A stretch of 64,000 nt of DNA from Ciborinia camelliae (GCA_025890175.1 JANPYM010000008.1:2085650-2149649), one strand, 5' to 3'. Positions 1 to 13,050 are shown, counted from the first letter of the stretch. Program-made: numbers and translations. Notes: generated by a model from the sequence alone, not told the origin.

Positions 1-265
1 CGTTCTGTCCCATAAATATGCGGCACAGACTTTTAACATGCATATGATACCTACTAGGTACCCTCTTGAGTTCTGCAAGGTGCGTAGAGGTGAGTTGGGG
101 GTGGAAAGGGGGAAGAGAGGAACACATGTATAAACACACTGCAATTGGATATTTATAGTACCAAATGACCCAATTGACTTGTTGCTATTATTTCACTAGA
201 AGATGTTTTTCTGATATGGTTTACAACTTTACCCGACATTTACATACCTACCTAGAAGTGGGTAG

Positions 266-301
266 TGGCTGTGGCTGTGGCTGTGGCTGTGGCTGTGGCT
301 G
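266..301. repeat. GGCTGT hexanucleotide microsatellite
   Basis: About six uninterrupted copies of a six-base unit (TGGCTG in phase). It is read through by a spurious short frame. Confidence 0.9.
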
Positions 302-1457
302 GTGTGAGTTTCAATTCGCATTCGCACCTGATTTGTTTGAGAGGCAGGATCATCACTTCCTTGGCACCTATCAAAAGTCTCACATTATTTACCTAGGTAC
401 CTGGGTAGGTAGGTCAATTATTGATTGATAAATAATCTCTTCAGCCTTTCAGCCTTATCTTACCCCACATTTCACATCAGCAATGAAATCCAGACGAGTC
501 TACTCCGTACTGCAATATCTACCTAACCCACCTAGTCAACTGGTAATTACATGAAGCTACTCGTCAGACGAAACAATACAACAGGTCCATCCCCAAGATC
601 ATTTAAGCTTCGTTATTGAAATTCTTTAAGATATGAACTATTGTGCCGGAAGAACTACTCTGTTGCTGCCACTGGTATATATGATCAATGAATGTTTGTG
701 TTTATTCTTTTATTTCCTCGATTGTGTATAGGAGGTAGAGCTAACCCCAAAGACCATTCTATAGGTGACTCTCACTTGAATATTCTAAGTGTACCTACTA
801 ATTGACTTCTTATTTACACTCATCCGGTCATAATCTGGTAAGTATGACATCCATCATATTTACAAAAGATAATGAATGACCTTTACGCTTCTGCCTCCCA
901 GGGCCTAAAGCCCCCCTAACAAAAAAAAAAATAACCTTGGAAATGCACAATCAAAAAGGCAAAAGGTTGGATATAACATACAACAGTGGGGATTCGCTGG
1001 TGGTCACCCACCCAACTACTAATCCACCGATCTGAAGCTTGTGTATGGCAGAGCGGACGGGATGCCCAATTCTCTTCAGTCTATGGTCGTATGTGTGACG
1101 ATTAAAGCTTTGTGATGATATATTCATATCGGGATAATTGGTGAGCTAGGCGCGGAGACAACCTCAAGCTTGAGGGGTTGTGTTGTGAGTGAAATCTCTA
1201 CCTAAATTTTTGGCCAAGCTCCGGAATATGTAGGAATCATATGGGGAGGAGATTAATATAGAAAAAGAAGTAATGTGCAAGGGGAAATGTTTTAGAGCCT
1301 TGGCGATGAAAGTTGACCTGCATCACAAAGTGTTGTGTGATTAAACCAAAGAATCAAAATTGATGGATTATATAATCAACCTTTCTTTCGGCTCCCTTTG
1401 AGGCTCAATGGGGGGATGGCAATACTACATGCAAAAAGGCTCTAAAACACATATATG

Positions 1458-1564
1458 CCCTTCAAACTAAAAATGCTTTTTTGTTTGTTGCATATCTGAA
1501 AGTGCTAAGAGAATGAAAATGTTAAGGGGGACTGCTTTGTTGCATATCTGAAAATGCTAAGGGG
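1458..1564 (+). repeat. Dispersed repeat with TTGTTGCATATCTGAAA core, two copies
   Basis: Two imperfect copies of a short word, each containing TTGTTGCATATCTGAAA. The first is preceded by CCCTTCAAACTAAAAATGC. The same combination reappears at 60385-60665 near the far end of the window. This suggests a relic of a mobile or otherwise dispersed element; the family is not recognised. Confidence 0.6.
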
Positions 1565-2770
1565 ACGAAAGGCACCAGAAGTATTTGTAGAAGAAGTACA
1601 GGCAGAGGAGGGAGAACAGGCAGAGGCCTTGTGATTACAAATGTAGTGGCAGAGCAAGCTGATAAGGAATGGCAATCCATTAATGTTCATCAATAAAGAG
1701 AAGTGATGTATAGAGGGAGGTAATATGTAACGAGGTGCGATATGTCAGGGGAACTAAAAAGTAATGTGTGAGAATGGGAAAAACATATTGTATAAAGAGG
1801 CAGCACCATCATGGATTAAATATATGAGGTATGTAAGATACAATACGAGATACACTAATCCTCATCATATCCCATCATAAAGTAAAGCACCGGGTGAAGA
1901 AATCATTACATTCACACTTGTAGATGTTCAATTTCAAGCGAAACAACCAAACAAAACGCACATGCACATGCATTGTTATATTGAAATGAAGGGGCCCAAA
2001 TCCGAGCCATCAACCAACTCCATCCCTTACCCATAATATATGCTCCAATACTCTTAATCACTAGATGATGAGTGTAAAAATACATTGAAATCAATATACA
2101 CCATATTATATAGCATGAATTGATGATATACCTGTAGTCAGTGTAAGTTTCTAGACTTCATTTGATTTTTGAAAACACCCAATAATGTTATGTATAATTG
2201 ACTTGCCTCTATCACGCAGATTCAAGTGAACATTAAAAAGAGAAGAGAAAGATACTACTACCTAGCCTGGAGGTAGTAGGTAGTAATGTCAGGTTGCCAA
2301 AATCTTGGATGATTCTCGGATGATTGTCGGATCATTAATCATCCGGACCTGCTCTATTGCAGGGAACCTTCCTTACGTAATCTTGGAGATATATCGCATG
2401 CCTCAGGCTGAAAACCCCATCAGTCCGCCCGGTTAAACTCAATCCGCCCAGGTGTTATAAGTACCCCAAAAATTTATGGAGATGGGTCAAGCAAGTTCGC
2501 GTCAAGTCAAATCCAACCGCGTCCATCAATTCTTGTGCGTCCTACAACATAGGGAAAATACATAACCCCTTGCCCAAATAATTTTACAATCTGAGAAACA
2601 ATACAACAAATACTTACTCCTTTGTGAAGATATATATTCATTCACAAATTATTCTATTGTACCATTATCCTATCCATCTTCCCTTTATTGGCTTTTATTT
2701 GTTGCATTTCCAACATCACTCATCAAAGTCTTGCACAATCTATCCGAGATCTCTTGAACTATCTTTCAAG

Positions 2771-5483
2771 ATGGTCTCCGCCAGGAAGCGTGGACGACAG
2801 GAGATGGAAGCCAGTGAGGTCCCGAAAGAACAGAGTATGGTTGATCGTCTTCGGAATATGTGGGAATTCGCAAATCTTGCGCAGTGGATTTTCATCTTTG
2901 GCAGAACTGTCAAAATTGATGAGAATATTGGAATTGAGGTAAGATTTCAGCCTTCCCTCTAGCCTTACCCAAATGCGCCTTCAATTTAATATACTTATCT
3001 CTACATGATAGGAACTTGAGATGGAATGTTCGAAAACACACTCGACCGTTCTGCCAGAGATTGGCCTTGCATTATTAAAGTTTGTCTCTTCTCATCGAGG
3101 TCTCACGTAAGTTACCTCCAAGGACCTATCTGCCTTCTATCCCAGCCCCCAGTTTAACTGACTTGAAATAGTCCTGAGATTTTCGATGAGTATACAAGAA
3201 GACAATATGTTGCCAAAGCGCCTGAGCGCAATCCTTATGGTACTGAGGAGGAGCCCACAAAGTTCGCAGACTTCGATGCTTTCACCAAGGCAAGCACTCA
3301 CCGGGTTATGTTCATCAGCTTTTGTTAATAGTTATTATAGATTCGCGTTTTGCAACAACTTACTCAATGGGCAATGATCAGTCCAGATCGTATCCGTGAG
3401 AGAATGGAAGAGACTAAGGATACTGAGCAAACCTCTTGGGTAAGTATTGATTAGTTAAATGTCAATATTGAACCTTGCTAACTTCTTGGGAAAGCGCATT
3501 GAACCTTGTGGGTGGGATTCTGATGATCGCGAATACTTTGTGCTAGACGACAATCGACTTTATCGTCGAACTGAGGCTCCCCCACCTCCACCTCCGACTC
3601 CAATATACAAAAAGAATTCGAAGAGGGGTAAGGCGGCTGCAAGGGCAAGTAAACGAAGGAAGACAACAGACACAGTTGAGAGTGAAGCGGAAGGATCAGC
3701 GGAAGTTCCGGTAGAGGAGAAGATTGATGATGGGTTCGGGGGGGCAAAATGGGAATGCATTGCTGTTTCTTTTGAAGAGTTTACTGCATTTGCGGCTTCA
3801 ATGGAGAAAACCCGCGATCCAAATGAGAAAGTTTTGCGAAAACGTATCGTGGATGATGTCCTCCCATTATTGGAAAAGCACGAAGAGGCCCGAAAGCGCA
3901 AAGAAGCACAAAAGCAACGCGAGTTGATCAATATTGAAAAGCTGGCCACAGCAAAGAGATCTAGCAGAATCGCTGGTAAGATGGAGCAACAAAAACAGGA
4001 AGAAGAAACCAGAGAGGCGGAACGCAAGAAGCAGCAGGATTTGGCAATGGCAAAGAAAGAACAACAGAAATGGCTTAAGCTAGAGAAAGAAAGAGAGTCC
4101 CGAATGATGACTAGGGAGCAGCGGGTGAAGGAGAGGGAGGCACGTCGCATTCTTCATGAGGAAGAACTGGCCAATCTTTCCGAGGATAGCAAGAAGGTTG
4201 GATCGGGCGAAGGTCGTGTGTCGGAACGTCATCTAAAAGCCGAAATCGAAAAGAAAAAGCAAGCACTCGAGGAGCTTAACGAAGAAGAGGACTGGATTTT
4301 CGACTGTATTTGTGGTGCTTATGGGCAAATAGATGATGGTACCCACAGCATTGCATGCGAGAAATGTAATATCTGGCAGCACAGCAAGTGCGTTGGAGTA
4401 AGTGAGGCAGAGGCTGATCGCGAAGATTTTCAATTTATCTGCACCACCTGTCAACGTCGTGCCCAAGACGCGGAGAGAGCTAAAACTCACCCACCAATTA
4501 AGATTAAACTCAATCGACCTGGCTCTTCATCATCTCCAATGCCACCAAAACAAAATGGCGTTTCAAGTCAAAACGATGGAGCTATGCCAAATGGCAAACC
4601 ATTAGTAGCTCCAGCTTCACCACAGAAAGCGCTACCTCAAATGCATCTATTCTCTACTACCAACGGCGCACATAAACCAGCACAATCGCCAAAGGTTTCA
4701 TCACCTCAGCCTCAAGCCAAAACTGGTAGTCGACCACCACCTATCTTACCACCGAAGTTCACCGATAGAAATGAGCGCGCAGGCTCTCCGGTTGGTAAAT
4801 CCGATGTCAGGCCATCCATTGAAATTCCCGTAGGAGAAAGTCCATCTCTATCAAGATACAATGGTTTAGCTAATAGTAATCCTTTCTCCTCCCCTGCTCC
4901 TCACAGTCCAACTTCTCTTCCACCTCCAAAGAATTTGACTACGAATGGCACTCGGTACAACCAATCTCCTTCTAAACCTCAAAGCTCGCCGATATCATCG
5001 CCAATTCAGCAAAATGCGGATTTACCCAGTCTTAAAAATAATGGAGATGTACCAATTCAACCCCTGAATGGTTTTCACCGAGAGCACAACGATCGTCGTA
5101 GTTCGTTTAACTTTTCGTCACCTCTTGCAGGAGCTCCAGTATTGACTCCATCTCAAAAGAACCAACCGTTACCAAGCTCATTATTTGAACAAAATGGAAA
5201 CGCCACACCAAGTGGACAAGCCTCAAGATTCAATATGATAACTGCATCTTCTCCGGGATTAGATCAAGATCCGCTTGACCCAGGACATGCATCGGCTCTG
5301 CCCTCTTCAATTAGTGGAATGTCCCCTACAAAACATTCTCCTCCACGTCCAACATCAAATGGTTCATCCACACCCGTCATTCTCCCACCGATCGCTCCCT
5401 TGTCGCCAAGTCCACGGTCGCAAAATCTTACTCCACCAGTGAAGTCTTCGGAACCCCAGTTGGGTCAAAATTCTGTTCCTTGA
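2771..5483 (+). CDS. DDT/WHIM and PHD-finger chromatin protein (RSF1/CECR2-like)
   Basis: Five exons: 2771-2938, 3012-3106, 3172-3289, 3341-3439 and 3495-5483, giving about 822 residues. The third intron begins with GC (GCAAGC) rather than GT. Residues about 35-100 have the helical look of a DDT/WHIM1 region. Residues about 161-185 match a WHIM2/3 motif (GWDSDDREYFVLDDNRLYRR). A Cys4-His-Cys3 PHD finger spans about 431-479. Between them lie an acidic/basic coiled-coil stretch and a nuclear-type basic cluster; the last 330 residues are Pro/Ser/Asn-rich and disordered. Proteins with this domain order partner ISWI-type remodelers and read histone H3 tails, so a nuclear chromatin role is inferred. 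The start is the first ATG that joins the frame, in good context (CAAGATGG). It could equally be called simply a PHD-finger protein; orthology to RSF1 is not shown. Confidence 0.85.
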
Positions 5484-6258
5484 ACGCAATTCCATGATGC
5501 TGGACAACAATAAGTTCCAGTACTTGATCACAAGTTCAATTTTGGCTTTCCAGTTGAATCAATAGTCAACAACAGTCTGCTCTCACAAAACAACTCATGT
5601 TTCTCTTTTCTTCTGCAGCCGATCATGCTCTTGCATTGTACCAATTCATATATCATCCATCTATGCGAGACTTACTCACTCGAGCATATTCTTCTTTTCC
5701 CCCTGTATTACGGTTTATTAGTGTGCGGCGTTGTTCTTGCAGGGATCAGAGGGAGATCAAATGGCGAATTTGCATATGATTAGGGGGGCAAGGGATGGGA
5801 TATTGTCTACTTTTTATGGTAGGATGCATGATTAAGTGTGTATGTATGTCTATGTATGAGAGATGTTGATGGATGGATAGATGGATGGATGGATAGGTGC
5901 ATGCTTGCTTGGGATCGAGAGCTAATGGTTGAGGAAGGAACGAACTATTAGATGCATATATTTATATGCGACATGCTGAGATTATAAAATATCAATTGTA
6001 TTATTTTTTGTTTTGTTTTGTTTTTTATTGTGTTGTGTCGTGTTTTTTGCATTGTATTGTATTGTATTATGTGGCATTCTTTTTGAATAGTAATACTTTT
6101 TTTTTATGTATCTACCTAAGATATGTGGTATGTATATGTGATTGCTTTGCTTTGCTCTGTCCTCTTTCCTCGCATACATAGGTAGATAGATAGGTTGGTA
6201 ACTTATTGATAACTCATAGATTACTTATATCCCCATAATTCGTAAATTCGTAAGTCAT

Positions 6259-6408
6259 ACCCCCATAACTCATACCCCCATAACTCATACCCCCATAACT
6301 CATACCCCCATAACTCATACCCCCATAACTCATACCCCCATAACTCATACCCCCATAACTCATACCCCCATAACTCATACCCCCATAACTCATACCCCCA
6401 TAACTCAT
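6259..6408. repeat. 15-bp minisatellite, about ten perfect copies
   Basis: The unit CCCCCATAACTCATA is repeated about ten times with no visible variation. Because 15 is a multiple of three, two minus-strand frames stay open and translate as five-residue repeats (MSYGG and ELWGY); I regard these as by-products. Degenerate relatives of the unit (CGTAAATTCGTAAGTCATA) flank both sides. Confidence 0.95.
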
Positions 6409-6556
6409 GACGCATAAATTTGCAATTCGTAATTCATAAATTCGTAAGTCATAAATTCGTAAATTCGTACGTCTTAACCCATAATCAACAAAATAAAAAA
6501 ATGAAATAAATAAAATGAAATAAATAAAACCCCCTTTCCTAAATACTGATATGATA

Positions 6557-6680
6557 GAATAGATAGATAGATAGATAGATAGATTTTAGAAATGAAAAAA
6601 AAGGTGGAAGGAAAGGGAAGGAAGGAAAGGAAAGGATGGAAGAAAGGGAGGAAGGGAAGGGAAGGAAAGGATGGGAGAAA
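6557..6680. repeat. GATA tract followed by GGAAGG-type purine tract
   Basis: About seven copies of AGAT are followed by roughly 80 bases of almost pure purine on the plus strand (GGAAGG/AAAGG words). Confidence 0.85.
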
Positions 6681-7003
6681 GAAACGAAAATAAAACTAAA
6701 ACTAAACTAAAAATAAAATAAAAATGCTTTTTCTTATATACATACATACATAGGTATATATATATATATATATACACTTTTGAAATGGATTTTAGTGGAG
6801 GAGAGAGGAGAGTAGAAAGGAGAAGAGGAGGGAGGAGAGGAGAGTAGAAAGGACGGGAGGATATAATGAAAGGAGGGAGATATCATCGAACTACGTGGGT
6901 AAATAATGTAAATAATGTAAAAAATGTAAAAAATGTAAAAAATGTAAAAAGAAAAAAGAGTATCTTCCGGGTATCGCATCATATCATATCGCATCATCAT
7001 ATC

Positions 7004-7230
7004 ATATCAATATCAATATCAATATCAATATCAATATCAATATCAATATCAATATCAATATCAATATCAATATCAATATCAATATCAATATCAATATCAA
7101 TATCAATATCAATATCAATATCAATATCAATATCAATATCAATATCAATATCAATATCAATATCAATATCAATATCAATATCAATATCAATATCAATATC
7201 AATATCAATATCAATATCAATATCAATATC
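7004..7230. repeat. Long ATATCA hexanucleotide microsatellite, about 38 units
   Basis: A nearly perfect array of a six-base unit (ATATCA/TGATAT) runs for about 227 bases. It keeps frames open on both strands (Ile-Ser and Ile-Asp/Ile-Leu dipeptides), none of which is a credible gene. It lies about 210 bases upstream of the left LTR. Confidence 0.95.
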
Positions 7231-7440
7231 ATATCGTCGTGCATTCTGTGACCTGCATCTGCATTTTGCATTTGCAATACCAGCCAGCCAGCCTCGCATG
7301 CCAAAGAAAGAAAGAAAGGGAAAGGGGTTGTGGTTCTGGTTGTCGAATCGAATCGTGACGGAATGGGATGGGATGGGATGGAAATAAACGTATTTCTTTT
7401 TCTTTTCTTCTTTTCTTCCTTTCTTTAAATTTCGAGATTG

Positions 7441-7445
7441 GTTGA
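7441..7445. repeat. Target site duplication GTTGA, left copy
   Basis: GTTGA directly abuts the left LTR. The identical five bases abut the right LTR at 15278-15282. A 5-base duplication is the size made by Ty3/Gypsy and Ty1/Copia integrases. Confidence 0.75.
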
Positions 7446-7578
7446 AGTAACAGGGGTGGATTTAACAGGTCACGTGGGGACTAGACTAACGTAGTATTAG
7501 CTTAGAACCTTATTTATAAGCAATCCCGGTTTAGATTTTTAATTTATATTCTTTTTTGATATAATTAAACTATTTTTT
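7446..7578 (+). repeat. 5' LTR (133 bases)
   Basis: It aligns without gaps to 15145-15277. I count about 32 differences, all C/T or G/A transitions and no transversions. The outer (left) half keeps its G and C, including a CACGTG word; the inner half is AT-shifted. Termini are AG..CT (CT decayed to TT here) rather than the usual TG..CA. Confidence 0.85.
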
Positions 7579-9722
7579 AATGATACTTACAAAATTTCTC
7601 AATTTTGATTTAGAATTTTTATTTGTTTAATTTTTTTATTTAATATATCATAATATATATTTAGTTTTTTTATTTTCGTATATTTTTATTTAAGTTAGCA
7701 ATATAATTCCCCAAAATTATCAAATATAATTTTTTTATTATATATTCTCAATATTTTATATTTTTCATTTTTTTAAAAAAAAATTTTCAATACTTTTATA
7801 TTATAATCAATTTCGATATAATTTTTCAAAAAATTTAAGTATAATTAACAAACTATTTTTTTATTTTCAAAATTCAAATTTGTATTTTTTTTTGGATTAT
7901 ACTTGATTTAAGTAAAATTAAATTATATAGAATCTATTATAAAAGCTACAATATTCGATTATTTATAATATTTTGCATTTTTCGATTTTTTTTGATTTAA
8001 ATTTTTTTTAAAAATTATTATTAATAATAAATAATATAATTTTTTATTATATATTAATATTATTTTTTTTTATATTTTTTATATAATATTATTAACCTTT
8101 TCAAATCCATTTTTTAATTATAATTTATATTAGCAAATTTTTCAATATTATTATTATCTTTTTACAGATTAAACTTTGAAATCGAAAATTTGTATACAAA
8201 ATTTGCAATTACAAATATATTATTAAAATTTACAGAATTTTTCTTAATCTTATTATTTTTATTTTTTAAAATATTTATAGCTGTTTTAAATAAAAAACCA
8301 AAATTTATTTTTACAAATCAGTTTGATAATAATATATTTACTTCAAAATAACTATTTTATTTCGAATATAATTTTAAATTTATTAAATTATTATCTTTTT
8401 CAAATAATACATTTTTCAAAATAATTTATATGTTATATAATAAAAAAATAATTAAATAAATCAATTCTATTTTTTACATTTATAATATTCTTAAAAACCA
8501 TAGTAATATTATCGTCATCAATATAAAAAATATCAAGTCTTGTTTCTCTAAACGCTTTTTAATAGAGATTACAAATTTGTTTAATATCAATATATAATCG
8601 GAGATTGAAATACTTAAGCAAATTGTTAAAGAGTTATTATCCGGATATTATTAATATATTTTATATCTTTTTTATAAAATATTGGATAAAAATAAATTTA
8701 AGGATAATATTATTAATAAAATTAACGTTTTAATTTTTTTCGAAGAATTTATATTAAATATAATTATTTTAATATTTATTAGAAATATTTAGAAAAAACA
8801 ATTATATTATAATATTATACAAAAAAATGTAAATTTGTATAATACATTATAACAAATATACAAAATAATTTAAAAATTTTATTATATTATTAAATTTATA
8901 TAATAAATTAAAATTAAACAAAATAAAAAACATTATTTTAAGAATTTTAAATAATTTGTTTAAAAACATTTTAATAAATTAATAAATATAATTTTTATAA
9001 AATTAATCTTGGAATAAAATATATTAACATTAATATTTCCAATTTAATATTAAAAATTTTAAAATCCCATTATAAAGTATCCAACAATTTTTTTAAATAT
9101 TTTACAATAAAATCAACAAAATCAATTTCATTCTTAAAACTTATATATCTCTTAAAACCTATATCCTCTTCAAAATCTTTATATCGAAAATTTTTAATTT
9201 ACACAAAATAATTACAATAATAATTAATGAAATCCAACAGAAAACAATAATAGATTGTACCCTAAAACAATGGGAAATAATAATAAATTATATCCTAAAA
9301 CTAATAAACGATTTAATAAAAACAGTTTTTTCAAATTTTTTGTAAACATTTTATTTGTATTTTAATTTATAAATTAATACATTAATAATATAATTCAATA
9401 TATTAAAAAGTTTATTAATATTTTATACGTTTTATATAATCAATTAAAATATATTAAATATAATTGTAAGAATTAGTTTTTAATAAAATAAAAGTAAATA
9501 TATTTAAAAAAAATAGTTTTTAATAATGGAAATATTTAATTTTATTTTAATACTATTAAACGATTTTATTAACAATCTTATATTTAATTAATATCTTTTA
9601 TAGAACCAATCATTTAACCCGAAAATTCGGTAACTAATAAATCTAGATTTTTAATTAAAATAATATTCTCGAATTTAAACTTTTTTAAAATAAAGTATAA
9701 ATATTCTTTATTTCATTTTATT

Positions 9723-10025
9723 TTGAAATTATTTATTTTTAATTTTTTTAAATTTTTTAAAACCCCAATTATTTTTAAGGAAGATTACAATTTTGAGGAA
9801 GAAATAAAATTAAACATATTTATAATTGAATTCTTTAAAAAAAAACTTTGTATTACTATTAAGAACTTTATTAACAATAATTATTCAAAAAAAGTTTTTA
9901 TACCTCAATATAAACCTAAAGCCACACTCAAGAAATCAACTCATATCTTTCAATATTTACAGAAAATTATAAATAAACAAAATAAAAACCTTATCAATTA
10001 TTATATTCTAATAAAGAAAATTTAG
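9723..10025 (+). other. Longest chance open frame inside the RIP-degraded element (no recognised domain)
   Basis: A 100-codon plus-strand frame rich in Phe, Ile, Asn and Lys. It lies where the gag-pol junction of a Gypsy element might fall and may be a decayed scrap of it. No motif is recognisable, and the composition is what any frame through DNA this AT-rich would give. It is not a functional gene. Confidence 0.25.
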
Positions 10026-12049
10026 ATTATAATAAATTTTTTAAAATTATAATAAATATTTTTTAATCTTTCTAAAAAATTTTGAAAACTATCTATTCGA
10101 ATAAATATTAAATTTAAAAAAAAAAAGTCAAATATTACAATTAACTCTATTACTCTTTAAAAAACCTTTATTATTAATCCAAAAAAATTATTTTTAAATA
10201 TTAATTTTAATCATAAATTTTTTCGATTTGCAATTACCATTCGCATTCTATCAGAAAAAAGCAAATTTAAATATATAACTTTATTAATTAATATATCTCA
10301 AATTAATCAAAAATCAAAGTTTAACATTATCTCAAATAATTTAATAAAGATTTTAAATATATATAAATACCTATTAAAAACCCCAAATTATTTTTTAAAA
10401 TTAAATATAAATACAATATATAAAAATAACAATGTTTTATTTTATTTTATAGTTTTTAAAATAAAAATAAATAATATTTAAAAACAAATTTATGTTTTTA
10501 TTAAATTTTTTGATTTTAAAAAAAAAAACAAATTTTATTTACTTTTAAATTTATTATAATTATATAATATTAATACTAAAATCTTTATCTACAATTTAAT
10601 TATTCGAATTGGTATTAAAAAAAACAATAATTTCGTTATTACCCTTAAATTATTACATTATTGTTTATTAATTTTTTATAACATTATATTTATACTAAAA
10701 AAAAATCTTTTTATTTAAATTAAAAAAAAAAAAATAATTGAAATTAATCTTATTCTTATTTTTAAAAACAATTTTAATATTAACTTTAAAATTTTTAAAA
10801 ATAAATATAATTTTTTTGATTTAAAAAATTAAAATGTTATAAATGTAATATAAAAATATTAACAAATATTTATATTCAATCTAAATAAATTATTAAAAAA
10901 TTTTATAAAACTTTAATTATAAAAATAAATTATAAAACAAAAAAAAACAATTACATTTTATTATTTTTATTAAAAATAATAATATTTAAGTATATAATAT
11001 TATTAAATAATAAAACTCCAGAAATTTACATTAATTTATTTTCATTTTTATTTAATTTATTTTTGTTTTATTTTATTAACAATTTTATTTATAAATTGAC
11101 AATTTATACTAATTTCGAAAATACAAAAACTTTAATTTTAATCTTTATAATAATTTATAATATATTTTTATTTTTAATTATAATTTCAAATAAAAAAATG
11201 TATTTTATTTAATTATTAATCTTAATCCAAATTCTAATTTTAACCTTTACAAACAAAAATATTATAATATATAATTTTACTTTTATACCTTATTATTTAT
11301 ATTATTTTATACAATCAAAAAAAAAAATTATATAATTTTCAAATAAAATTAATATTTATATTTTCCTTTATATACTAAATTTAATATATTCTTAAATATA
11401 ATTATAAACATTTTTAATAATCAAATATTCATTAAATAATAAATCAAGAATATTATATTTATTAAATTTATTTATATTAAAAATTAATGGTTTTAAAAAA
11501 AATAAATTTATAAAAAAATTATTTTTAATAAATCAATATATAAAATAAAAAATTTTATTTTTAAAATTAATTTTGATTATAAAGAAATGATTTATTTTTA
11601 TTAGAATTAAATTAAATCTAGAAATTTTAAATATATTTTTACAAAAAAAAATTTTGCAACTATTATATATTTATCAAAATTTGAATATTATTAAATTATA
11701 ATATATTTTATTTATAAATTTATATAAGTATAAAGTATATTTTAAAAAAAATATTAAATTATTTAAAATTAAAATATAAAAAAAATAATTTTTAAGATAA
11801 AAATATTAATTTTAAAAAATTATTAAAAAAAGTTTATTATATAGTATATATAAATATATAATAATTACAAATAACCAATTTTTAGATTGAAATATAATTT
11901 CGGTTTTGATAAATAAAGATAAATTTGAAAATTCCAATTTATAAATAGAAATACAAATTACCTTTAATTATAATAATATTATTAAAGATTTTTTTAAATA
12001 TTATTTCGAATTAATAAACAAAATTTATAATTTCTTAATTTAATTAAAA

Positions 12050-12600
12050 TATAATTTATATTATATTTTTAATTTTAAATATAGTTATTAGGTTATTCCA
12101 ATTTATTATTGATATAAATATTATTTTATGTTTATTATTGCAAGGATTGGACAATTACAATTTATTTGTATATTTCAAAAGATTTGATTTGTAAGCTTTT
12201 TAATAATTGAAATAATATATTTAATTTTAGAAAAAATCTTATCTTTATTAATTTCAATAAAAATCGATAATATTAACTTTATTAATTTTGAATCTTTATT
12301 TTTAATTCCAATTAAGAAAAACGATTTATTTAAATATAATTTTTATATAAACAACATTTTTGTAAATATTAAAAATTTTGATAAAATATATACATTTTTG
12401 AGAGATTATTTTCTTTTTTATATATTTTAATTTATATTTAAATTATTCTTTAAGAAAATAAAACTATTTAAGTATAAAATATTTGCCTTAAGTTTTTTTT
12501 ATAACTCAAAAAGTATTATAAAAATTAAAAAAAAAAAAATAAAAAAAATTTGAAATTAATTCGTTTTTTAGAATATTTACAATATCGAAATCTTTAAAGA
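12050..12600 (+). pseudogene. Decayed reverse transcriptase domain
   Basis: In one plus-strand frame the codons at 12344-12355 read Y-I-N-N, where the RT catalytic motif is Y-x-D-D; GAT-to-AAT is the expected RIP change. The following residues (hydrophobic block, then LFKYKIFALSFFYNS at about 12460-12505) match the RT segment that carries the conserved Lys-x-x-F...G-F/H pattern. In-frame stops are frequent. The left limit is approximate. Confidence 0.65.
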
Positions 12601-12719
12601 AGCCCTTAGTATTATATATCGATAGATTAAAAACTTTGTAAAGATTTTTAAGCCGCTATCTCAACTAATATCTCAAAATATTAAATAACAATAAAAAGAT
12701 TACAAACAATTGGTTTTCA

Positions 12720-13050
12720 ATCTTTTAAAAGAATTTTATTTTACCGCTATTAAAATATATAATTATTAATTAAATCAATTTGTCAAATTTTATTTAAACG
12801 CTTTAATTTATACTAATAAATGTATTATTATTCAAATAAAAAAAAACATTGAGATTTCTATTTTTTATAATTTATTTATATTTACAAATTTATAACAATA
12901 TTATAATATTTACAAATATAAACTTTATACAATTATTAAATTTTTTTGAAAATTTAATTACATATTATAAAGTTTTAATAATATTAATATTATTTTAACA
13001 AATTATTAATTTATAATTTTTTTTTTAAATTGTACTTTTTATAAAAAAAT
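12720..13050 (+). pseudogene. Decayed RNase H domain
   Basis: Downstream of the RT trace, a frame with few stops reads like the Gypsy RNase H region, including a segment resembling the TDHKPL motif (here TNYQFIIFF) preceded by IYKYKLYTIIKF. The substitutions fit G-to-A decay. Limits are approximate. Confidence 0.55.

Larger units (their letters stand above)
1..2770. other. Intergenic region, no supported gene
   Basis: No open frame here looks like a protein: the few short ones are low-complexity or lack an ATG. The stretch holds a short GGCTGT array, AT-rich spacer, several TACCTAGG-type palindromic words (for example 391-415) and one dispersed repeat near 1.5 kb. The last 250 bases before 2771 are pyrimidine-rich and presumably contain the promoter and 5' leader of the next gene. 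Confidence 0.6.
5484..7440. other. Repeat-rich intergenic region
   Basis: This holds the 3' flank of the PHD gene, followed by nearly continuous simple sequence: TTTTG/TATTG tracts near 6000-6070, a 15-base minisatellite, GATA and purine tracts, and a large hexanucleotide array. It ends at the target duplication of the LTR element. All open frames here are repeat translations. Confidence 0.75.

Noticed and set aside
6214..6415. Two overlapping minus-strand frames of five-residue repeats
   Set aside because: They translate a 15-bp minisatellite; no unique sequence, no splice partners.
6866..7387. 173-codon frame of Ile-Ser repeats and its antisense partners
   Set aside because: Product of the ATATCA microsatellite; open frames on both strands for the same reason.
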